Positions 55,635-64,000 of a stretch of DNA of 64,000 nucleotides are shown here, one piece after another (positions within the stretch are counted from its first letter, which is position 1; the number at the start of each line of letters is the position of its first letter). The notes below the pieces were generated by a model that saw nothing but the letters and a program-made list of their open reading frames with translations, did not search any database and was not told the DNA's origin. A program made the position numbers and the translations under genes. This DNA comes from Cercophora sp. LCS_1 (Eukaryota; Ascomycota; Sordariomycetes; Sordariales; Lasiosphaeriaceae): contig JAPZLL010000003.1 in the NCBI GenBank assembly GCA_036250225.1, positions 930,001-994,000 on the forward strand, written 5' to 3'.

Positions 55635-57007
55635 ATGCTCGGCCACATCCCAAACTCGTCCATCTTCCGGCCAACCGCACGATTATTACGAACACCCAGG
55701 TTGTTCTATAGCACGCAACCTAAACCTTCGGATCCCTTGCGTATTCTCTTTTGCGGGTCAGACGAGTTCAGCTGCGAGTCCCTCAAGGCTCTACACGATG
55801 AGCAACAGCGAAATGCGGAGCTCATCCGCTCCATCGACGTGGTGTCGAGACCCCCCAAACGAACTGGACGAGGACTTAAAACACTCCGAGAAGGTATATT
55901 TCTCAATACTAAACTTATCACTTCCAAATACAATCCTAATTGAAATCCCGTGATAGTCCCGATCAAACAAACCGCCCACCAACTTGGTCTTCCAATCCAT
56001 GAGCGAGACACCTTCACCGGGTGGGATGTGCGCAGTTGAATCATCCCCTTTCCACAACGATCTCACTAACCAACTCTCCGCCAGATGCCCAAACTAGATG
56101 GCTCACCCATCAATCTAATCGTCGCCGTCTCCTTCGGCCTCTTCGTCCCACCCCGCCTACTCCGCGCCGCCGAATACGGCGGTCTTAACATCCACCCCTC
56201 TCTCCTCCCCGAGTAAACATCTCCCATCCCGTTCCTTCCAAGGTAGCCCAAACTAACACCACAAAAAGCCTCCGCGGTCCCGCCCCGCTCCATCACGCCC
56301 TCCTCAACAACCACAGCCACACCGGCGTCTCCCTCCAGACCCTCTCGGAGAAGACCTTCGACGCCGGCACCGTCCTATCCCAGACTCCCCTCCCCGGAAT
56401 CCCAATCCCACCAAACTGTACCCTCCCAGACCTACACGCCCTCCTCGCCCCCGCCGGCGCAGCCATGCTCATCAATGGTCTACGATCCGGTCTCCACGTC
56501 CCACCGTACCACAACGCAGGCTGGACTCCAACCCCTTTGCAGCAGGAAACGCTCGCTCACGCCGGTAAGATCACGCCGGCGGATAGAGAGCTGCGGTGGC
56601 ATCATAAACGAAACAATATTCTTCAGAGAGCGCGGATCCTTGGTCCGCTATGGTCAAGGGCAGCGCCCACGGGAGGATCGGATAGGTCGCCACTACGCGT
56701 GATATGTGAGGATTTTGAACATGTTACGGATTCGCCAGGGATTGATGATGCATCGGCGAAGGGGGAACACACCCGTGAAATCACATTTATACAGCAGGCA
56801 CCAACGGGAAACGGGACCTGTGAGAGTAGCTCTCCTTTTCACACAGTGTATTCTCTGGTTGGTAACGATGCACAAACTGGCGGCGTTACCATACGTTTGG
56901 AAAACGGTGATCTTTTGGTGGTTAGGACCATCAAGGTCGAGGGGAAGCCGTCGAAGCCAGCTTGGCGTGCACTGAATGAAATCACCAAGTCGGCAATACA
57001 TCGATAA
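55635..57007 (+). CDS. FMT1: Mitochondrial methionyl-tRNA formyltransferase
   Basis: Exons 55635-55893, 55957-56027, 56085-56212 and 56269-57007; 398 residues. It formylates initiator Met-tRNA with 10-formyl-THF for mitochondrial translation. An Arg/Ser-rich presequence (about residues 1-33) precedes RILFCGSDEFSCESLKAL. VAVSFGLFVPPRLL and GLNIHPSLLPDLRGPAPLHHAL (across the third junction) carry the catalytic Asn and His and the binding loop; the third motif residue is in TFDAGTVL. The C-terminal OB-like domain begins at TPADRELRW. An insertion of about 60 residues rich in Ser, Thr and Gly separates parts of the C-terminal domain. Intron donors at 56028 (GTGCGC) and 56213 (GTAAAC) are weak but the phase fits exactly. 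Confidence 0.92.
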
Positions 57008-57372
57008 GGGCAATGTCTACCTGCCATGGGTATAATCAAGTGTATGGGACACAGCAGTCACTCAAATGGACTTTGAACGTTTTCGCCGCAGGGAAAAACG
57101 AAGCCATGCCATCGCACGGGGGCTCACCCCCGTGAATACCCGTAAATTCAATAGTGTACACTGCGGTGTGCCAACCGCAACGCAATTGACTGCTCTTTAT
57201 TCGAAAGCAATTGCGCGTTCCTCCAAAACCATGTGTGGTAGTCAAATAGAAGACTTCCCATGCCAGTCAGATGTTCCAGCAAAAGAAACGCCCCCCGCCA
57301 AATATATTTGGATCCTCGCAATTCATGATGCAGGTGACTGGCCTCACATGGGGGAAATGCCGTTTCTGACGT
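57008..57372. other. Convergent intergenic region
   Basis: 365 bp lie between the FMT1 and Stf2-like 3' ends. No RNA gene or ORF of interest is seen. It probably contains both polyadenylation regions. Confidence 0.55.
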
Positions 57373-57956
57373 CTAGGCACTCGACGAAGTCTCCGTCTTG
57401 GTGAGCTCGTCCTCATGCTCACTCTCCGGCCCATGCATGCTCTCCTCAAAAACAGGCTCGGGCTCGTTGAACTCGAACTTAGTCTTAAGGTTGTCGAGGT
57501 GGTTGGAGAAGCTACTGCTGTTGGAACGGCGTCGGGCATTGTTGAAGTTGAATGGCTCATCAATCACTTCCTCGCCGGCGCCACCCCTGTGAACATTGAA
57601 TGTTAGCATAAGGTTGCGATGACGTAGCGGGGTCATTGGGTGGCTGCGGCATCATGACGAGTCGATAGAAGTCTCAATGCCAGTTGAGTTCTGATAAGGA
57701 TTGCAGATGAAAGACAGTTCTTACCAATTGCCTTTTCCAGCACCATTCTTCTTGGTCTTCTTGGGATCAGTGTCCGCAAAACCGTTCTTGGCAAAGAACT
57801 TGGGAACATGCTCCTGAGGCAGGACTGTGCCGTCAGCGAGACCGGCGTGGTCCTTGTCGTTGAACTTATGCGAGCGAGTCACTGCAGGATAGCAAACGGC
57901 TGGTTAGTCTGGGATAATGTCACAACCGGGGAGCGGGGAACACGGCTTGACTTACT
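57373..57956 (-). CDS. Stf2-like / hyaluronan-mRNA-binding family small protein
   Basis: CDS segments 57956 (single base A), 57881-57725 and 57586-57373; 123 residues. The start codon is split by a 74-nt intron as A|TG: the first exon is otherwise 5' UTR, with no other in-frame ATG close by. The protein starts MTRSHKFNDKDHAGLADGT and continues VPKFFAKNGFADTDPKKTKKNGAGKGNWGGAG, matching the yeast Stf2 plan (MTR start, KKxGxGKGNWG core). The C-terminal half is acidic with FEFNEPEPVFEESM. Stf2 is a small hydrophilic, desiccation-protective and mRNA-associated protein once described as an F1-ATPase stabilising factor. The core motif and start make the family assignment firm; the role here is inferred. 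Confidence 0.85.
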
Positions 57957-60281
57957 CTTGCCGGGTAGTTGTTGAAACGGGGTTGGTAAGGGTTGGAAAG
58001 GGTCGAGTTTTACTCGCAGATGTCGTAGTCAAGCTGATTGCTCTCAGTCAGTGTTGCACAGGACATGATGTGATGCGGGGTTGCCGGGTCCGAGAGGAGG
58101 GACTACGCCATGGATGGCTATGGCGTGACATACCCTTTGTTTGTTGACTGATGTCACAAAGAGGAACAGGATGTGTGTTGGGAGATGGACGAGATGAAAA
58201 AGACAATCCGTTGATGGATGGTTGATGGTTTGATGCTGTGTGTCTGGAGGATGAAGGAGAGAGAGACGAGATGCATGGTCGGGAACCTCCTGGCTTTAAA
58301 GGAGGGCAGAAGCTCCAATGGATTCGATCAGGCGAGCAGCTCCAAACGGCAGGACAAGGGGTGGTGCGGTATGCGGCATTGGCGGAAGAGCAAGGAGGCG
58401 CTGGATTGGCGGTCGCGTGACTTGGAGGGGAGAGACCATGAGACTGGGCTGACCTGGGTTGCCTGGGGTCTTGGAGCTCACCTTCCGAAGAAGCGATCCC
58501 CCGATTGCATTCCCAAAACGCGTATGGATTCCTTGGAAGACACCCGTCTTTGGATCTCCGCAGTAGCTGCATCTTGACAGCTAAACGACCAATTTATCCA
58601 TAGTGAGATTTGCACCCCTTTCCCTTTGCAATTGACATCTTTTTTGCCCATCATTCGGGCGGCTGTGGCCCTCGCGAGCTCTCTCAGCTTCCCTCTGTCA
58701 CAGCAGTCGCCATCCCGAGCGTCCCAGTCACCACTTCGGTCTCCCCACAGCTGACAGGCTGCAGGCCGGATGCGTGTGACATCAGGGCCCCACAGAAGTC
58801 TCTGGGCCTCCCGGTCCCTGAGAATGCGGGGTATGGAGACCCGGCCGGCGTTAGGCTGTTGCTGGTTTAGCGCCACTGACCCGTTGAGCGCGATCCTGGG
58901 GTTGCTGAATGTCTGTGCTCTCAGCTGGAAGCTTCCTTCCATCTCGAAAAAGCTCCTGAGGACCTCTCAATGTCTTGGACAGCTTGCAATTGAAAGAGGG
59001 CGCATGGAAGGTCGACGGAGCTTCTGTTTCATCAAAAGCCCAGCTGTGGCGGAAACTCGTTCGATGCTTCCGACACATCAGACCAGCAAACGCGTTCGAA
59101 ATGGAACCCCACCAGGAACCCCACCTGTCCGGATTCGTCATTCTCCAGGATCCATGGTTGCTGAATGACTCAATCTGTTTCGAGACCTTTAAACAGCTCT
59201 TGGAACTTTCCGGCCCTGAATGCTCCAAGCTGAACCGCATGCTAGAACGGATGGAACTGATGGTTGCTCAGCCGCTCAGATCGGCCCTACTTGACAACAG
59301 AGCTCACTGCATCTTGGCGGTGACATTTGTTTTGGTCAGGTGGCAGTCTCAGCTTCCACGGAAAGTTCATTCTCCCAATTGACGTTGTAGGCGTCCCGAC
59401 ACGGAGGGTGTTTGTCGTGCAAATCCGAATGCCGATTCCACAGAATGACCTTGGCTTGTGCTGTTGGTTTTGTGAGATTCCCATCTCGGAGCGGGCCGTC
59501 TAGTCTGACCGGAAAGGGTGATCTTTTGATCTGCTGGAGCCTTGAGCGACCACCAGGTACGATCGCAAGCTAAACAGTTATTGGTGCTCCGGTTGGCTCT
59601 TCCCAGTTAACATCTACCAAAATGCCTAGGCTGAAAGACTGGAAGGCTTTGGAGCAGTATTCAAGGCCTCTGAATTGCGCTCGAAGATCTCTACCATAGC
59701 TTGTATCTTTCTGCCACATCAGAGAGAAGCCCGGCGTCTCGAGGTTTTGGTAGGTCGTTTATTGCGTCGTGGGCTTGAATCGGACAGATAGTCGTTCAAC
59801 ACGTCGGCGGATTCTGCCAGGAACGGAATTCACAATCTGCTCGTGGCGTGCTGTCATATCGACGCCCTCAGGTTGTCATCGAATGTCTTGGACTTGACTT
59901 CTGTGGGGCCAAAATCAGCCGACATCGGGCGGTGTCCGAAACCATCCCACGTTCACTGCGGCGGAGCCTTCCGTGGGGTCTTTTAGCTTTCAGCACTCTA
60001 CACAGTAACGGGGCCTGGACGGAGTTGACAGTGGGTGGCAAGTTCGCTTTGTAATGCAAACCGCATCTCCGGTCAGAGAAACTTGGCCAAGAATTTTTCT
60101 CCATCCCCGCGATAGCGCAACTGACAAATCGCATTCGGGAACCCCGCGACACACAGCCAAACCTCTCTCTTTGCGCTTTCCACACACTCCTTTGCATCGA
60201 TCGCAGTCGGAAATCTCGCCTTCCTTATTCCTCTCCCCAAACCTCGACGAGAAACTCTGCATCCAGAGCCAACCAGCAAAG
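57957..60281. other. Divergent intergenic region Stf2-like / DRE2
   Basis: 2.3 kb. The left part is the 5' UTR and promoter of the Stf2-like gene; the right part is the DRE2 promoter and leader. The frame 58975-59382 (plus, 135 codons) is open but overlaps a similar frame on the minus strand and has no recognisable domain. From 60,054 the sequence is open in frame with DRE2. Confidence 0.5.
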
Positions 60282-61339
60282 ATGTCTCCCATCGTCCTGG
60301 ACGTCGTGTCCGATTTCAACCCCACCAAAAATGACCCCTCCCCCGCCTCACAGCAGCGAACCCTCCTCCTCGCACCGCCCTCGCTCGCCTCGCACGAAGA
60401 GCGTATAAGCGTACTCTTCTCGACGTTCGACCGCGCTGCGACAGATTTGCATATGCTCGACCGTCTTGCCGCCGGTCTCGTTGCCCTCCCCGCCGCGACC
60501 TACGATCTCGTTCTCATCCTCGCAGATCCCAGTGGCGCTGTCCCAATCGTTGGTGGGCGCGACGTGTGGGCACGTTTGGTGAAGTCAATCAAGGCTGGAG
60601 GAAAACTGCGTAGTGAACACGGTCTTGTTCCCGACTTCAGGGAGGCGGTGCTAGCAGGGTTGCTTCAAGGGACCGACGGGTTGTTCGAGAAGCCCGATTA
60701 CGCAGAGGAGGAGGTTGTGCCCCTCAGGTTTGGTCTGAAGAAAAAAGTCAACGGTGCCACACCTGCGCCCGCACCGGCGCCTGTGCTGGCAGCGCCAGCA
60801 GGGGTTGGGTTCGTGGACTTTAGCGATGATCTTGATCTGGATGCGGATGATGACGATGGCGACCTCATCGATGAAGATACGCTTTTGACCGAAGAGGACC
60901 TGAAACGCCCGGTTTTCCAACCCCCAGAGTGCCAGCCCCAGCCAGGAAAGAAGAGGCGGGCGTGCAAGGACTGCACTTGCGGTTTGGCAGAGCGTAAGTT
61001 TGGATTTGGCTCTGGACATGCGTTTGACTGCTGACATTTTTCAAATAGGTCTCGAGGCTGAAGATAAAGTACGAAGGGACAAGGCAGACAAGGACCTCAA
61101 TACCCTCAAGTTTAAGGCGGACGACCTTACTGAACTTGATTTCACGGTGAAGGGAAAGACAGGCTCGTGCAACTCGTGCTACCTGGGAGACGCCTTCCGT
61201 TGTGCCGGTGAGCCACCTCGAACTCATTACCTTGGATGCAAGACTGACAGTGTTGCCTATAGACTGCCCTTACATCGGCTTGCCAGCCTTCAAGCCTGGT
61301 GAGGAGGTCAAGATCATCAACAACGTTGCCCAGCTCTGA
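60282..61339 (+). CDS. DRE2: Anamorsin-type Fe-S cluster assembly protein Dre2
   Basis: Exons 60282-60993, 61049-61207 and 61263-61339; 315 residues. Dre2 accepts electrons from Tah18 and passes them to the cytosolic iron-sulfur assembly machinery; it carries two clusters. The N-terminal methyltransferase-like fold (about 25-145: RTLLLAPPSLASHEERI, LPAATYDLVLILAD) lacks a SAM motif, as usual. An acidic Asp-rich linker follows. The C-terminus has motif A, ECQPQPGKKRRACKDCTCG (C-x10-C-x2-C-x-C), and motif B, CNSCYLGDAFRCADCPYIG (C-x2-C-x7-C-x2-C), the second completed across the last intron. The start taken gives the family-like MSPIVLD; an in-frame ATG at 60054 would add 76 Arg/Ser/Pro-rich residues. 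Confidence 0.95.
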
Positions 61340-61752
61340 TTGCGGGAATGGTATTCGATTCTGAAATGCGGCTAGTGCACGACAGAATACGTTTGGCTTT
61401 TAAAGCATCACCAAAGGAATTGCTGCTACGGTATGGCCGGGAAAGAGGCAGCTTCGTCATGGAGTTCAGGTATTAGGTTAGATTTCACATCACCTCTAGC
61501 ATTGATAAGGGTATGACGAGATGCTTTCATGCTGATGTCAAAAGCATCACTGGGTGTAGGCTGACCGTGTTGTCAAAGTCTACAAGATCGTCAAATAAAT
61601 GCCTCCGAGGGCTCAAGCCCCGTTCTGTCCGAGTATGGTATACATTGAATCTGTTGTATGGTTGACTTCATGTGCCGAAACCAAAAAGAATTTGCCCCCG
61701 TGCGCCGTTGACCAAGAAATGTCGAATGCTCAGTAGACACTCACAATCCGAC
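61340..61752. other. Convergent intergenic region
   Basis: 413 bp lie between the DRE2 and KEX1 3' ends. Nothing beyond expected 3' UTR sequence is seen. Confidence 0.55.
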
Positions 61753-63811
61753 TCATACTCGGCTTGCCTGTCCATTCCCTTTACCCTTTTCTTTCTCGTC
61801 CCCTGACTCATCACTTGTTCCACCGACGCTATATCTTTCGTCGTGGTTGGTGTCCGTCGGTGTTCGTAGATGTAGGTCATCCAACTCGCTCTCGTCAAAG
61901 TCTCCTGCTTCGAGATCCCGATTTCCTCTTTGATTTCTGAAGTTTTCTAGACCACCTGTTCTCCCTCTCTCAACTGCGCCGTGCCGTCTGGAGTGGCCAC
62001 TGTCGGCGACAGCAAGGGCCTGGTAATCGCGACGCTTGCGACGATCCCGCCAGACATAGTAGCCCCAGGCCGCCGCGGCAACCGCTACAATGACCAGCAC
62101 GATCTCACCCGACTTGCGGTAAGCCTCCCACTTGGCCGCGTCGAGTTTGGCTTTCTCAGCGTTTTGTTCGGCGGTGCCGTTACCTGCAGCGCCGCCCACA
62201 GTGGTTTCGGGACCCTTCTCACCGTCCAGACGACTATCGGTTGGCTGGCCTCCAATGCTGCTGATATCAACACCCATGAAGCGGTCGAGCATGTCGCGTG
62301 TGCGGCGGGCATAGTCGAAAGGGACCATGTGACTACTGTTGTAGAAGAGGACATATGTCAGGTTGCGCGCTTCTTGCCAGAAGCCGGCGGGCTCGCCCTC
62401 AAAGGTCCAGTCGCGACGCGGTGCCCAGTTTCCGGGCGACAGTTCAAAGCCGCGCCCACCATTCCAGGCCATGTTGCTGATGAGCGCCTCGGTGCCGAGG
62501 TGGTTGCAGATGAGATCCTCGGCCCCTGAGAAGAGAACAATGGGCACCTCCTTGAGCAGGTCGGGAAGGAATTCGATCGAAGGCTTCGACTTGCTGGCGC
62601 GGAAGTTGGTGCCAACATTGCCGTCGCATTCGTGCCAGCCTGTGGTCTTGGCAGGGTTAACATGCAGGGCCTCAATAACATCTTTGCGGCGCAGATACGG
62701 CGTCACAGAGGTCAGGTCTGGGGGCCAGTTCATGCCACATGAAGGGTACGAGTCCTTCAGGCGAACGTCGTACATGTTGTAGCACTCAAGCTGCCCGTTT
62801 TTCCCGGGTTTGGCCGTCAGCTGCAGCATGTCCTGAAGAACAGCTTCACATGAAGAGTGATCCACCTCGTTTACGGCCAGTTCCTTCTGACAGATGCGGT
62901 GTTGGACTTCGAGCTTGTTGGCAACATCACTGCCTTTCTCAACCAACCCCTTGGCGTAGGCAAATTGGAGATAGGCTTCGTACTGCTCCTTCGGCGAGAT
63001 CCAGCCGTTGCCGATCAAAAGACCCTCGAGATTCCACTTGTGCTTGGTAGTAGGAAGTTTGTTGCGGGAAAGTATGTGCTTAGCAATGTAGGGGATGTGT
63101 TGGCCAGCATACGATTCTCCGGCGAGGTAAATCTATTAGAACTAGGTTAGTAGAGGTCCGCCAACGGTAGGGTCCTACAGCCACTCACGTCGTCGTGTTC
63201 GTATTCAGGAAATAGCTCGAACCATTTCTCCAGGAAGATAACAAACTGCTCAGCCATCTCGTCGAGCTCATGGACGTAGGCATCGGTGTTGACGTAGCTG
63301 AACCCAGTTCCAACAGGGTTGTCGACGAACATCACATTGGCAAACTCGTTCCAGGAGCCATCGTTGTAGACCAGCGTGTGGTCATCCTTCAGCCGATACG
63401 GTCCAATCTCCATCAGCGCGCCGTCCTCGGAGCTGCAGCCCGGTCCGCCGTTGAGCCATATCACTGTCCGCTGCTTGTTCGCGATGTGTTTATTTTGAAA
63501 GTGCCAGAAGAATAGGTTTCCATTGTGTTCGGGGTTGACTTCGATGTGTCTGGGAATGCGCAATGTCTTGTCAGTCTTATCCGTCCGGGCCTCGAACCAT
63601 GATGGTTGCACGTTCAAGAGGTGAAGCCTTACCCAGCATGCATCTTCAGCAACGGGCCTGGAGGGGCGCCCGGCAGGGAGTGGACGAAGTAGTCGCCAGC
63701 TAATGCAGCAAGCACCGGAGTCGTCCATGATAGCGCGAGGGCGGCGACAGCAGTATGAAGCTGCGTCCAGCGCCGGGATGGGCGACCGGCAGCCATGGCT
63801 GGAGTCGTCAA
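61753..63811 (-). CDS. KEX1: KEX1 serine carboxypeptidase (Golgi)
   Basis: Exons 63811-63633, 63549-63189 and 63132-61753; 639 residues. Kex1 trims C-terminal Lys/Arg left by Kex2 on pheromone precursors and other secreted proteins in the late Golgi. A signal peptide (VAALALSWTTPVLA) is followed by the S10 fold: LNGGPGCSS near residue 97, the nucleophile in GESYAG (Ser about 187), Asp about 386 in FSGAEDLICNHLG, and His about 448 in NSSHMVPFD. A membrane helix near 523-541 (VLVIVAVAAAAWGYYVW) and an acidic cytosolic tail (DESELDDLH) with sorting potential match Kex1. A second ATG at 63796 gives the same signal peptide. All phases and conserved residues fit. Confidence 0.95.
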
Positions 63812-64000
63812 TGGGGTCGCGCGGGTCTCAAGGTGACCCGACAGCGAGGAGAACGCGAAATCCTAAGAACCCCCCAGTTGGTGACGGTATCTCTCTGGCT
63901 ACCTATCAGGCGCCGACAGAGTCATGTGGAAGTGGGAAATAAAGGGAAGCAAAGGAAGGAGGGTAAATTGTGAGACGGGAAGGCGACGGCACAAACTCGG
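63812..64000. promoter_or_regulatory. KEX1 upstream region
   Basis: The last 189 bases lie upstream of the KEX1 start and continue past the window. No further gene is recognisable here. Confidence 0.4.

Overview
The window is nuclear DNA of a filamentous ascomycete (Pezizomycotina, most probably Sordariomycetes). The grounds are short introns of about 50-110 nt with GT..AG ends and CTAAC-like branch sites, GC-rich coding exons, isolated monocistronic genes on both strands, long non-coding leaders, and the gene set itself (COQ10, SAC3, CBF5, NTA1, URA4, PAC1/LIS1, FMT1, DRE2, KEX1). There is no operon, CRISPR array, biosynthetic cluster or recognisable transposon. Exon coordinates were worked out by hand from splice signals, reading frame and family conservation. 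No genus is claimed.

Left part (1-17 kb): the 3' part of EMC2; a long non-coding stretch; a coiled-coil protein with a ubiquitin-like domain; COQ10 on the minus strand; a tRNA 3-methylcytidine methyltransferase of the Trm140/METTL family; and a large single-exon SAC3 mRNA-export scaffold with FG/NPF repeats.

Middle (17-44 kb): two paralogous minus-strand membrane proteins with a matching 12-cysteine ectodomain lie about 8 kb apart, around a GH43 glycosidase and CBF5/dyskerin. Next come two minus-strand paralogues of the N-terminal amidase Nta1, each with a very long disordered tail, separated by a small single-pass membrane protein on the plus strand. The downstream copy has glycine where the catalytic cysteine should be. 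In the intact copy that cysteine codon is split by an intron and completed by a 13-nt microexon. An intron-containing tRNA-Ala(AGC) follows.

Right part (44-64 kb): dihydroorotase URA4 and a DHA2-type MFS transporter diverge from a shared promoter region. A single gene then encodes a 7-TM Rhodopsin/PTH11-type domain fused to a 12-TM fucose-permease-type MFS transporter. PAC1/LIS1 and FMT1 diverge, followed by an Stf2-like small protein whose start codon is split by an intron, DRE2 and KEX1.

Most genes are unrelated housekeeping functions. The points most worth a second look are the Nta1 pair (possible pseudoenzyme, microexon, intron loss), the receptor-transporter fusion with a frame-neutral 51-nt intron, the 12-Cys membrane paralogues, an in-frame ORF directly behind the CBF5 stop codon, and the split start codon.
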